A stretch of DNA of 64,000 bases from Nannocystis pusilla (GTDB lineage: Bacteria; Myxococcota_A; Polyangia; Nannocystales; Nannocystaceae), in the NCBI RefSeq assembly GCF_026626665.1, contig NZ_JAPNKE010000002.1, positions 8,948,001 to 9,012,000 of the forward strand, in the 5' to 3' direction. The position numbers and the translations under genes were made by a program. A model generated the notes under the pieces. It searched no databases and was not told the origin of the DNA. It saw only the letters and a program-made list of their open reading frames with translations. The first letter of the stretch is position 1. Each line of letters starts with the position of its first letter. Shown one piece after another: positions 9,644 through 20,700 of the stretch.

Positions 9644-10932
9644 GAGACTGCGGCGCGGTGGCGGCGGCAATCCTCGCGTAGCACGGCGAGGGCGCGGTCG
9701 TGCGGGTATTCGCCCGCCAGACCGGCGAGCACCTGCTCGGCCTCGGCCATGCGCCGCTCGTCGATGGCGCGCACGGCGGTGACGACCGCGCCCCGGGTGA
9801 TTCGCTTGTCGGCGCGCGGGCCCGGCGGGTCGGCGGCGAAGAGCTCGAAGATCGCCGGCGGGCGCTGCTCTCCAGGCGCGCGACTGCTGCCGAGCGGGCG
9901 GCTGTCGCGGGCGAGGTCGGACGGGAGGCGAGCGTGCACGGCGTCGGTGACGAGGAGGTCGACGTCGAAGCGCCGCGTGAGCCCTTCGAGGTGGGCGGCG
10001 AGGTGGAGCGCGCCGGCGACGACGGTGCCCTGCATGCGGCCATCGACGCCGACGAGGCCGAGAGTGACGGAACCGAATTGGACGCCGACGCCGAGGTCGA
10101 CGCCGAGGTCGCGCGCACAGGCGAGGAGGGCGAGGGCGGCGCGCACGGCCTGGGCCGGCGAGTCGGGGAAGACGGCGACGAGGCCGGCGCCGAGGTACTT
10201 GTCGACGACGCCGCCGTGGGCGTGGATCGGCGGGACGATGGCGGCGAACAGGCGGTTGAGCGCGGCGAAGGGGGCGTCGGCGGGACCGCGCGGACCGACG
10301 CAGACGACGGTCATCTCGCGCTCGACCCGATCGCCGAGCGCGGCCGCGGCGACGTCGTCGCGCCCGAGCAGGGTCAAGAGGCGCGCGGGGACGAAGCGGG
10401 CGCAGGCGCTGCTCAGGGCGCGCTCGCGGCGGTGGAGGGCGGCGATCGCAGTGAGGTCGCGGTACGAGCGGACGGCGCCGACGACGGTGGTGGCGAGTCG
10501 CCGGGCGGTCAGCTCGGTCTTGTCGCGGTAGTCGTGGATGTCGTAGTCGGACATGACCTTTTGTTCAGGTGCAAGCCCGGGCTGGCCGGTGCGCAGGACG
10601 ATGCGGACGTGCGGGTCGCCCAGCGCCTCGCGGATCCACCGCGCCAGCTCGAGGCCGGCGTGGTCGGACTCCATGACCACGTCGAGCATGACCACGCCGA
10701 TGTCGCGCTCGGCCGTCAACGCGTCGCGGGCCGCGGCGGCGCTGTGGCGCGAGCGCAGGGCGATCGGCCGGCCGTCGACGGCGAGGCCGGCGAGGGCCAG
10801 GCGGGTGACGTCGTGGACCTCCGGGTCGTCGTCGACGATCAGGATCTTCCAGGGAGGCGCGGACGGGGGCGCGGGGGCGGGCTCGTCGTCGGCGGCGAAG
10901 CGGACCAGGTCGTCGTCGTGCGGGTGAGTCAT
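9640..10932 (-). CDS. Response regulator with DUF3369-type linker and degenerate cyclase homology domain
   Basis: From ATG 10932 the protein is about 430 residues. Its receiver domain carries ILIVDDDPEVHD, the phosphoacceptor in VVMLDVVMESDHAG, and DYRDKTELT near the conserved Lys. The following TTVVGAVRSYRDLTAI is typical of DUF3369-class regulators. The C-terminal half resembles a class III nucleotide cyclase (GGVVDKYLGAGLVAVF, FGSVTLGLVG, RMQGTVVAGALHLAAHLEG). The two metal-binding aspartates are missing: the first strand reads VVCVGPRG and the GDG motif reads GAG, so catalysis is unlikely. An upstream in-frame ATG at 11049, overlapping the kinase stop, would add a repetitive 39-residue extension. 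Central gene of the coupled operon. Confidence 0.8.
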   Translation of the reverse strand: MTHPHDDDLVRFAADDEPAPAPPSAPPWKILIVDDDPEVHDVTRLALAGLAVDGRPIALRSRHSAAAARDALTAERDIGVVMLDVVMESDHAGLELARWIREALGDPHVRIVLRTGQPGLAPEQKVMSDYDIHDYRDKTELTARRLATTVVGAVRSYRDLTAIAALHRRERALSSACARFVPARLLTLLGRDDVAAAALGDRVEREMTVVCVGPRGPADAPFAALNRLFAAIVPPIHAHGGVVDKYLGAGLVAVFPDSPAQAVRAALALLACARDLGVDLGVGVQFGSVTLGLVGVDGRMQGTVVAGALHLAAHLEGLTRRFDVDLLVTDAVHARLPSDLARDSRPLGSSRAPGEQRPPAIFELFAADPPGPRADKRITRGAVVTAVRAIDERRMAEAEQVLAGLAGEYPHDRALAVLREDCRRHRAAVS

Positions 10933-11092
10933 GAGTCTCCGGGGCGCGCGGGGAGGCGGACGACGTCGATGATTGCCGCGGAGCAGGTCGTGATCGTCAG
11001 GCGGGTCATGATTGCCGCGGAGCAGGTCGTCGTCGTGCGGGCGGCTCATGAATCTCCGGGGCGCGCGGGGAAGCGGACGACGACGGTGGTGC
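10933..11092 (-). repeat. Imperfect duplication of kinase-gene end and regulator-gene start
   Basis: On the minus strand the sequence coding FPARPGDS-stop plus the following ATG and HPHDDDL occurs at the true kinase end (around 11046) and again as an out-of-frame copy at about 10930-10970. Between them is a shorter internal repeat (ACGACCTGCTCCGCGGCAAT twice). The array looks like a recombination scar between tandem kinase-regulator units. It creates two candidate starts, 11049 and 10932, for the regulator. Confidence 0.65.
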
Positions 11093-12576
11093 CGCGCTCG
11101 GGCGTGGCGCGGGCGACGATCGTGCCGCGGAGCAGGTCGGTGACGAGGTTGTGGACGATGTAGAGCCCGAGGCCGCTGCCCTGGTCGCGGGCGGTGGTGA
11201 AGAAGGGCTCGTAGATCCGCAGGAGCGTGGCCGCGGACATGCCGACGCCGTCGTCGCGGCAGCCGATCTCGACCAGGCCGCCCGCGACCAGGTCGACCCA
11301 TACGACCACGCGGCCGGGCCTGCCCGCGGGGAAGGCGTGGGTCAGGGCGTTGTGGACGAGGTTGGTGACGACCTGCGCCAGCGCGGCCGGGCACACCGAG
11401 ACGACCGGGTCGGCGCGCACGTCGACGCCGACGCGGTGCGGGGTGCCGGACGAGAGCGAGCTCAGGCTGGCGACGACGGTGCTCACATATGTCCCGATGG
11501 ACATGTCCTCGCGGACTTTTTCGGAGCTGTCGAGGGCGATCTGCTTGACCCCGGCGACGAGGGCAGCGGCGCGGCGCAGGTTGGCGAGCGCCATGTCGGC
11601 GGCGGCGAGCGCCTGCTGCAGGTGGTGCCGCATGTCGCGCTGGCGCAGGATGCCGGCCTCGAACGAGGCGCGCAGCTCGTGCAGCTGATCCTGGGCGAGG
11701 CTGGCGGCGGTGACCGCGACGCCGAGCGGGTTGCCGATCTCGTGGGCGATGCCGTCGACGAGCCCGCCGAGCGCGGCCCGCTTCTCCTTGCGCAGGAGCT
11801 CCTCGCGGGCGGCGTCGAGGGCGGTCCGCAGGCGCTCGGCCCGGCGCCGCTCGGTGACGTCGCGCAGCGTCAGCCACACGCCGGCGAACCGCTGCCGCGG
11901 CAAGGCCAGCGGGCGCGCGGCGAACTCGAGCCAGCGGCCGCGGTGCTGCATCGCGGCCGAGCGCGGCGCGGCCGGCCAGGTGGTCGCGCAGCGGGGCCAG
12001 CGAGTCGCCCTGCAGCAGGTCGCTCAGCGCCGCGCCGCGCACCGCCTCCTCGCTCAGCGGGATGTTGCGGGTCGAGCGGAGGTCGAGCAGGCGGAAGAAG
12101 GCGGGGTTGTACTCGAGCAGCTTGCCGTGGCTGCCGAGCACGCCGACGCCCTCGGCCGATTGATTCACGACCTCGCGCCACAGCTCGCGGCTCTGGGCCA
12201 GCTCGCACACGAGGTTGCCGGCGCCGCCGAGGTCCTCGACGAAGGCGAGCCAGCCGACGTCGGTGCGCGAGAGGAGCAGGCGGGTGAGGACCTCGCGGGC
12301 GCCGAGGCGGAGGTGGATGTCGAGGTCGATGTGGTCGGCGTTGCTGTGGCTGACGAGCTCGTCGAAGCGGAGGATCCCCCGGCGGTCGCGGACGCTGAAG
12401 AGGGCGTCGAGCGGGCGCCCGAGGACGTCGTCGGCGCGCTCGCCCGCGATCGCGGCGAAGCCGGCGTCGAAGCTGCGGACGACGAATCGCGGGTCGAGCT
12501 CGAGCCGGCCGAGGTGCGGGACGACCGGCGCGGAAGAGGCCCGCGGCGCGCGAGAGTGAGTGTCGGGTGGGGTCAT
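11046..12576 (-). CDS. PAS-domain histidine kinase, frameshifted
   Basis: The gene starts at ATG 12576, overlapping the upstream kinase stop as ATGA. N-terminal PAS-like modules (FDAGFAAIAGERADDVLG, then NQSAEGVGVLGSHGKLLEYN) run to about residue 200. A one-base shift at about 11960 is needed to continue into RGRWLEFAARPLALPRQ. The transmitter has the H-box GIAHEIGNPLG, N-box QVVTNLVHNALTHAF, G1 CRDDGVGM and G2 GSGLGLYIVHN. No membrane span is visible, so it is probably cytoplasmic. An element of the dispersed repeat (11487-11506) encodes DMSIGTYV within it. Presumed partner: the adjacent receiver protein. Confidence 0.8.
11487..11506. repeat. Dispersed palindromic element inside kinase gene
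   Basis: ATATGTCC-CGAT-GGACATGT, 8-bp arms with one mismatch and a 4-nt loop. On the coding strand it is read ATG-TCC-ATC-GGG-ACA (Met-Ser-Ile-Gly-Thr). Confidence 0.65.
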
Positions 12577-13767
12577 GCCTCGGCGTGGGCGGGGAAGCGG
12601 ACCGTGAAGCGAGCGCCGCGCCCGGGGGCGGACTCGGCGCGGATCGTGCCGCACAGGAGGTCGGTGACGAGGTTGTGGACGATGTGGAGCCCGAGGCCGC
12701 TGCCGCCGCTGCCGCGCGCGGTGGTGAAGAAGGGCTCGTAGACGCGGCGCAGCAGCTCGGGCGCGATGCCGACGCCGTCGTCGCCGCAGCCGAGCTCGAC
12801 CTGGCCGTCGGTGGAGCGGTCGATCCACAAGATGACCGTTCCGACATGTCCCGAAGGAAATGCGTGCACCAGCGCGTTGTGCAGCAGGTTGGTGACGATC
12901 TGGGCGATCGCGCCGGGGTAGGTGGTGACGACGAGGTCGGCGCGCACGTCGACCTCGACCCGGTGCGGGCCGCGGCGGTACAGCGGCGCGAGGCTGGCGA
13001 GGAGCTCGTGGACGTGGGCGCCGAGGGCGACCGCGCGTCGCGATTCGCCGCTCTGGTCGACCGCGAGCTGCTTGAATCCGGCGACGAGGCCGGCGGCCCG
13101 CTGGAGGTTGCCGAGGCCGATGCGGGCGGCCTCGCGCGCGCCCGAGGCCGCCCGCGAGGTCGCGCTGGCGCAGGGCCCCGGCCGTGAAGGCGTCGCTCAG
13201 CTCCTGCAGGCAGTCCTGCACGAGCGAGACGGCGGTGATGGCGACGCCGAGCGGGGTGCCTACCTCGTGCGCGACGCCGGCGACGAGGCCGCCGAGCGCG
13301 GCCAGCTTCTCGCGCCGCACCAGCTCGCGCTGGGCCTCGTCGACGACCGCGTGGAGCTTGCGCGCGTAGGTGTCGGCGGCGAGGAAGGCGGCCTCGGAGC
13401 AGGCGGCGTCGACCCGGCGCAGGATGGCGAAGGCGAGGTGGTGCGGGACGCTGTGGCGGGCGAGGACCGGCCCCACGGCGCGGTGGAACGAGAAGAGGCC
13501 GCGCAGGAGCGTGGAGATCCGGAACCGCTGGGTCGAGCGCAAGGTGGTGACCCGCTCGATGAAGGCGTCGCGCGGCTGCGGGTCGCCGTCCAGCAGCAGC
13601 GCGGCGTAGGCCCGCACGCTCTCGGCCACCAGCGCCCGCGTCTCGGCCACGGGTCGATCCGCGAGGTCGACCGCGGCCGCGTCCCGCACCCACGCGGTGC
13701 CGGCCTCGATGATGGCCTCGTCGTGGACCGCCAGCAGCCGGCGCAGCGTCATCATCGATTCGTCCAT
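12573..13767 (-). CDS. Cytoplasmic histidine kinase with RsbRD-like N-terminus, frameshifted
   Basis: The protein starts MDESMMTLRRLL. Its first 130 residues are helical (AVHDEAIIEAGTAWVRDAA, FRISTLLRGLFSFHRAVG) and resemble the RsbT co-antagonist / globin-like N-terminal domain, although I cannot confirm this. The H-box is GVAHEVGTPLGVAIT. A one-base shift at about 13150 leads to the second half: QIVTNLLHNALVHAF (N), GDDGVGIAPELL (G1) and GSGLGLHIVHN (G2), ending FPAHAEA. The transmitter is closely similar to the next kinase, suggesting tandem duplication. Its stop overlaps the next start (ATGA), making it the first gene of the coupled operon. Confidence 0.8.
12845..12862. repeat. Dispersed palindromic element inside kinase gene (one arm degenerate)
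   Basis: CATGTCC-CGAA-GGAAATG; on the coding strand it is read TCG-GGA-CAT-GTC (Ser-Gly-His-Val), a different codon phase from the copy in the neighbouring kinase gene. Confidence 0.55.
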
Positions 13768-14401
13768 GCCGGTCGCGGGCGAGGATAGGCCCGCGCTTTG
13801 CCCCGTACAAGGGGCGCGTCAATGGGCGATCGCGAGGAACGATGTATTCGAACCGTCGAAGCGCGGGCGCTCCGTCTGCTGGGGCCTGCGGGCGACGGTG
13901 CGGGGGCGATCGCGGACGCGGCGAAATGTGCTGAGCACAAACTCTGTAGATTCGATCCTCCGCACCCGCTGCACGAATGATGCGTCGAATGTAGAGTGTA
14001 TACAGGGGTGTGATGCGACAATGTCCGAAGGGACAGGTCGAGCCGCGAGCGCTGCAAGCCGTGCGCGGCGCGGACCGAGCTCAGCCGACCCGCGGGGCGC
14101 CTTACGCACGCGCGAGGCGCGAGGACACGCGGGCCGGGGACGCGGCGCGACATCCGGCCTGGCCGCAGGCAAGAGTCTGCCGGCGGGGGCGGCGGCGGCG
14201 ATCTCCCTGGTGCGAGTCGCGCCGCCGGGCGCGTCCCGGGGCAGGTGACGGCGCGGTGACGGCCGGCGGGCGTGGCCCCGAGTCGGCGCGCGGGCGCGGG
14301 CCCTCGCCGGCCCTCGGGGCCCCGGGGACGCGAGGGCCGGCCGAACCGCGTGAGCGGACGCGCGATGGCGCCGCGGGCCCGAATCTCTTATGCTGCCGGC
14401 C
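13768..14401. other. Divergent intergenic region between histidine kinase and Ser/Thr kinase
   Basis: About 630 bases separate the two divergently transcribed genes and should hold both promoters, though I could not pick convincing -35/-10 pairs. It contains the octamer palindrome TGTATACA (13997-14004) and one copy of the dispersed element at 14018-14038 (ACAATGTCC-GAAG-GGACAGGT). The remainder is extremely GC-rich with no credible coding sequence. Confidence 0.5.
14018..14038. repeat. Dispersed palindromic element (CAGGT variant)
   Basis: ATGTCC-GAAG-GGACAGGT with a 5-bp perfect core stem TGTCC/GGACA, in the intergenic region between the two kinase genes. Confidence 0.7.
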
Positions 14402-15910
<1,509 letters not shown>

Positions 15911-16082
15911 GGCCTCTTCGGCCGCCGCACGCTGCGCCAAAGAGGCTGCGGGATCACCGCCGAACGGGCCGCCGGCCCCGGAAGTTGACGCAAAGCACAC
16001 TTTGCGGCAGCGCCGCGGACGCCGCTTCGACGCGTCGCGCAGGGGTGCTCAGAATCCCAGAACCCATGACGGAGGAGGGCCC

Positions 16083-16864
16083 TTGAACGATCTCGTGGAC
16101 CCGCGAGCCCGGAATTTCTACGTCCGCACGATGCAAGCGCTGACGGCCGCCGAGGTGCCGTTCATGGTCGGAGGCGCCTACGCCTTCGCCCGCTACACCG
16201 GCATCGAGCGCCACACCAAGGACCTCGACATCTTCGTCGTCCCCGAGGACGCGGAGCGCACGCTCGCGGTGCTGGCCGCCGAGGGCTACACCTGCGACAT
16301 GACGTTCCCGCACTGGCTCGGCAAGGCCCACTGCGGCGAGGACTTCGTCGACGTCATCTTCAGCTCCGGCAACGCGGTCGCCCGCGTCGACGCGCGGTGG
16401 TTCGACCACGCCCGCCGCGACCTGGTGCTCGACCAGGACGTGCTGCTGGTGCCGCCGGAGGAGATGGTGTGGAGCAAGGCGTTTATCATGGAGCGCGAGC
16501 GCTTCGACGGCGCCGACGTGGCCCACGTGCTGCGCGCCTGCGCCGACGAGCTCGACTGGTCGCGCCTGGTCCGTCGCTTCGGCGACCACTTCCGCGTGCT
16601 GCTGTCGCACCTGATCCTGTTCGGCTTCATCTACCCCGGTGAGCAGAGCAAGATCCCCGGCCCGGTGATGCTCCACCTGCTCGACCGCCTGCGCCGCGAC
16701 ACCTACGCGCAGAAGAGCGTGTGCAAGGGACATTGCTCTCGAGACAGCAATACCTGACCGACATCGACTGCTGGAAGCTGGCCGACGCGCGGCTCGAGGA
16801 GCGCTGGATGTCGCGCGAAGACATCGCCCACTGGACGGCCGCGATCGACAAGCACGGGAGGTGA
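16083..16864 (+). CDS. Nucleotidyltransferase-fold protein, frameshifted near the C-terminus
   Basis: The start is TTG 16083 with GGAGGAG 6-12 nt upstream. The sequence FMVGGAYAFARYTGIERHTKDLDIFV has the GG-x-A and DxD pattern of the minimal nucleotidyltransferase / AbiEii-like superfamily, followed by DVIFSSGNAVARVDARWFD. The frame ends prematurely at about 16757. A one-base shift near 16730 restores RQQYLTDIDCWKLADARLEE ... AIDKHGR-stop at 16862-16864, which also places the gene 3 nt before the next start. The inverted repeat at 16732-16751 sits on the break. It probably forms an operon with the following metallophosphoesterase. Function unproven. Confidence 0.7.
16732..16751. repeat. Hairpin at a frameshift site, distant relative of the dispersed element
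   Basis: ATTGCT-CTCGAGAC-AGCAAT has perfect 6-bp arms and, with the preceding GGGAC, resembles the dispersed element only loosely. It coincides with the apparent frameshift in the nucleotidyltransferase gene. Confidence 0.4.
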
Positions 16865-16867
16865 CGG

Positions 16868-17617
16868 ATGGACGCAGCGACGGGTACGACCATCCGAATC
16901 GCGGCGGTGAGCGATCTGCACTGCACCAAGCAGTCGCACGGGGTCCTGGCCCCGCTGCTGCAGCAGGCCGCCCAGGCCGCCGACGTGCTGGTGATGTGCG
17001 GCGACCTGACCGACTACGGCCTGCCCGAGGAGGCCCACGTGCTGGCCCGCGAGCTCCACGGGCTGCGCGCGCCGATCGTGGCGGTGCTCGGCAACCACGA
17101 CTTCGAATCCGGCCACCAGGCGGAGGTGACGGAGATCCTCACCACCGCCGGGGTGACGGTGCTCGACGGCGAGTCGGTCGAGGTGCGCGGGGTCGGGATC
17201 GCCGGGATCAAGGGCTTTTGCGGCGGCTTCGGCCGCTACTCGCTGGGCCCGTGGGGCGAGGCCGGGACCAAGGCGTTCGTCCGCGAGACCCTCGACGAGG
17301 CGCTCAAGCTCGAGTCGGCGCTGGCCCGCCTGCGCACGCCGCAGCGCCTGGCGCTGCTGCACTACTCGCCGATCCGCGCGACCGTGGAGGGCGAGCCGCT
17401 CGAGATCTTCCCGTTCCTCGGCTCCAGCCGCCTCGAGGAGCCGCTGATGCGCTACCCGGTGTCGGCGGTGATCCACGGGCACGCGCACAAGGGCTACCCC
17501 GAAGGGACGATGAGCAACGGGGTGCCGGTGTACAACGTGGCGCTGCCGCTGATGCGCCGGCTCCACCCCGACGGGCCGCACTTCCGCCTGATCGAGCTGC
17601 CCGGCGCGGAGGCGTGA
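16868..17617 (+). CDS. Calcineurin-like metallophosphoesterase
   Basis: Intact, 249 residues; ATG 16868 has GGGAGG 6 nt upstream, overlapping the end of the preceding gene. The dinuclear metal motifs are all present and in order: DLH (residues 17-19), CGDLTDYG, GNHDFESG, a single His in LLHYSPIR, and GHAHKGYPEG. No signal peptide, so the enzyme should be cytoplasmic. The family hydrolyses phosphomono- or phosphodiesters; the substrate is unknown. Pairing with a nucleotidyltransferase-fold gene suggests that the two act on the same nucleotidyl-modified target, but this is inference. Confidence 0.88.
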   Translation: MDAATGTTIRIAAVSDLHCTKQSHGVLAPLLQQAAQAADVLVMCGDLTDYGLPEEAHVLARELHGLRAPIVAVLGNHDFESGHQAEVTEILTTAGVTVLDGESVEVRGVGIAGIKGFCGGFGRYSLGPWGEAGTKAFVRETLDEALKLESALARLRTPQRLALLHYSPIRATVEGEPLEIFPFLGSSRLEEPLMRYPVSAVIHGHAHKGYPEGTMSNGVPVYNVALPLMRRLHPDGPHFRLIELPGAEA

Positions 17618-17628
17618 GCCGCGAGATG

Positions 17629-17697
17629 GACATGTCTTGAGGGACATGTCACGGGTAGAATGAAGCGCCGATGGTGGACATGTTCTGAGGGACAGGT
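17629..17697. repeat. Two dispersed palindromic elements between convergent genes
   Basis: First copy at 17629-17650 (GACATGTC-TTGAGG-GACATGTC, 8-bp perfect arms, 6-nt loop); second at 17676-17697 (GGACATGTTC-TGA-GGGACAGGT). They fill the gap between the stop of the metallophosphoesterase and the stop of the oppositely oriented DNA methyltransferase. Confidence 0.8.
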
Positions 17698-17722
17698 TAT
17701 GACGGCGTGCGGTCGCGCGCCG

Positions 17723-20700
17723 TCACTGCGCCGCGAGGGCGTTGGCGGCGAGGAGCCGGTCGTACAGCTCGGCGGCGACGGGCTCGCCCGCGAGCGGCCG
17801 CGGCCAGGGGGGCAGGCGCAGGTCGCTCCACGCGTAGGCGTCGAGGACGGCGCGGTCGAGGAGGTCGTGGGCGGTCCGCAGGGCGTCGAGCAGCGGCTCG
17901 CGCCGCGGTGCGAGGAGGGCGTTGTACAGGCCGGTCAACGAGCGCACGGGGCCGAGGAGGGCGGCAGCGCGAGCGGCGAGAAGTCGCGCGGCCGAGGTCG
18001 CCAGGGCGGGGCTGTCGACGCGTGGGCCGGCGGCGGGGAAGGGAAAATTATTAAAACAGTCGGAGATCGAGTAGCGCAGGTCGGTCTTCATCGACGAGGC
18101 GAGGTGGCGGGCCCACACCTCGTGGACCCGCGACTGCAATACTGCGAACAGGCTGAGCGGGGCCGGGCTGGCGTAGACGTAGGTGGTATGGCTATAGACA
18201 TAGTCGGTGGCCACGAGGTCGAATACGAGGTGCTTGCCGACCTGTGAATTGACGACGCAGCGGTCGAGGCCGCGGAGGGCGGCGTAGAGGCCGGGCGCGG
18301 GCTCGCCGAAGCGCCACCAGTGCCGCCGGCGGAACTCGCGGGGGTTGCGGTCGCGCTCCGGCTTGACGCGCTCGCGCACGAGCGCCAAAAGGTCGGGCCA
18401 GGCCTCGGCCTCGGCCAGGCTGCAGGCGCCGAAGTTGATGACGAAGCGCCGCGGCCCGCCGGCGTGGGCGATGTCGTCGCCCCCGAGGTACGGGAAGATC
18501 CGCAGGCCGTTGCGCGGGTCGCGGGCGACCAGCTCGGCCCGCTCGGCGGCGGTGAGCAAGAAGCCCTGGCCGTAGATCTTGCTGCCGGCGAAGGCGATCC
18601 GGCGGTTCGCCGCGAGCGGACGCGGGTCGGGCCGCTCGCTCCCGGCGTGCAGGTGCGAGGTGAGGCCGGCGACGACGCGCGTGCGGTGGGTGGAGGCGGT
18701 CGATTCGTCGGCGAATGGTCGATGGGACAGGTTGAATGCGGGTGTCTCTCGGGACAGGTCGTGAGAGTACGGCGTGGGGGCATCGAGTGAGGATGGCTCT
18801 TGAGACAGGTTCGAGGCCGACGCTGGTTCGCGCAGCAGGTAGGGCGCGGCCGCGGACGCCGCGGCCCCGCGGGCGAGGTGGACGACCGCCACCGTGACGA
18901 CCGCCGCCTCGGGCCAGGGGAGGTCGCGGGTGACGTCGTAGAGGACGTGGCCGCGAGCGAGCAGGGGCTGCAGGCCGGTGGACCGCGTGTCGCCCTGGCC
19001 GATCGTATTGGTGGCGATGAAGCCGATGGTGCCGCTGTCGGCGAGGAGGCCGTCGACGCGGCGGAGGAAGTGCGCGCACAGGTCGGCGTTGCCATGAGCG
19101 CCCGGGTGGAGGGCGAGCAGCCAGGCGAGGTAGGCGTCGCCGAAGGCGCCGGAGATCTGGCTGCCGCCGAGGAAGGGAGGATTGCCGACGAAGGCGTCGA
19201 AGGAGTGCGGGAAGGCGAGCGGCCAGTGCAGCGGCGGGGCGAGCGGGGCAGGCGCGGGGAAGGCCGGCAAATCATGGCCGTCCGCGAGCGCGGCCTCGAC
19301 GGCGAGGAGCCGGCGGCGGCGCTCGCCTTCGCGGTCCCGAGCTGTCCGCTGGGACAGGAAGGCGCCGACGACGAGATCGCCCAGACGAGCGGCGAGCTCG
19401 GGGTCGCGGTCGACCGCCGCGGCGATCGCCGGCCGCACGGGAGCGGGCCGCCAGTGGAAGGCGCGCAGGCCGGCGAGATCGAGGCCGAAAAGAGCATCAC
19501 CGTGGCGAAGATTTTAAGGAGAAAGCCGGCGGGCGGCTGACCTGTCCCGAAGAGCAGCCAGAGCGAGCGCCGGGCGAGGGCGACCGCGAAGGGGTCGGCG
19601 TCGACGCCGAAGACGCAGCGGTCGACGACGAGCCGGCGCGCGAGCCGGTGCGGGTCGGGCGGGAGGTCGCCGGCGCGCTCCCAGGCGGCGACGAGGTGGA
19701 GGGCGAGGCGGCGGGCGACCGCGAGGAGGAAGGCGCCGCAGCCCATGGCCGGGTCGCAGATCTTCAGCCGCAGCAGTTGGTCGGCCGCGGGCGCGGGGCC
19801 CAGCGCGGCGAGCAGGGGCCGCAGCGCGGCGCGGACGACGGCGTCGGCGAGGGGACGCGGGGTGTAGTGAGCGCCGGCCCGGCGGCGATCGGAAGATGGC
19901 TGAAAGACCAGGTCGCCGGGGCCGCCGGCAGGCGGATCGCCGCGAGCACGAGCGAGGACGTCGCGCGCGACGGCCTCGTCATTCACGCCGGCGAGCTCGC
20001 TCACACACCGCCGGGCGGCCTCGCGCGAGAGGCCGAGGCCGCGCAGGTGGTGGGCACGCGAGGCGTGAGGCGCCGCCAGGAGCTCGGGCAGGGAGATCCA
20101 GGTGGTGCGACCATGGTGGTCGCGCAGGGGGAAGGCGCCGGCGTCGAGGCGGACGATCCGGCGACCGGCGAGGGCGGCGTAGACCTCGCCGAGCGCCTCG
20201 ACGGGGAGCGGCGGCGAGTGGTCGCGAACGGCGATCTGGGCGGTCCCGAGGGACAGGTCGGAAGGGACAGGCGACTCGATCGCCGGCGCGGGAGGGTCGG
20301 GGCCGGGGAGGGCAAGCGGCGCGGAGACGAGAGGCTGGCGCAGCGACGGGGGGCGGCTCGGGGCCTGCGCGGGCGAGCGCGGAAGATGGTCGAAGGGGCA
20401 GGTCGCGCGTCGCGGGCGGATCGGGGCCGGCGCGGGCGAGGGAGGAAGATGGCGGAAGGGGCACGTCGCGCGCTGCGGGCGGCTCAGGGCCGGCGCGGGC
20501 GAGGGATGAAGATGGCCGAAGGGACAGGTCGCGCGCTGCGGGCGGCTCGAAGCCGGCGGGGGCGAGCGAGGGAGATGGCGGAAGGGGCAGGTCGCGCGTT
20601 GCGGGCGGATCGGGGCCGGCGCGGGCGAGCGCGGAGGATGGCGGAAGGGACAGGTCGCGCGAAGCGGGCGGATCGGGGCCGGCGGGGGCGAGGGAGGAGG

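Noticed and set aside
9640..13767. A single uninterrupted 1375-codon minus-strand frame
   Set aside because: It joins the start of one kinase, the start of a second kinase and the receiver protein only because one-base shifts put their remaining parts out of frame; Arg/Pro-rich shadow sequence fills the gaps. Three coupled genes explain the region better.
16732..16751. Element insertion as the cause of frameshifts
   Set aside because: Only the breaks at about 1140 and 16730 lie beside element-like sequence; most other breaks do not, and most in-gene elements keep the frame.
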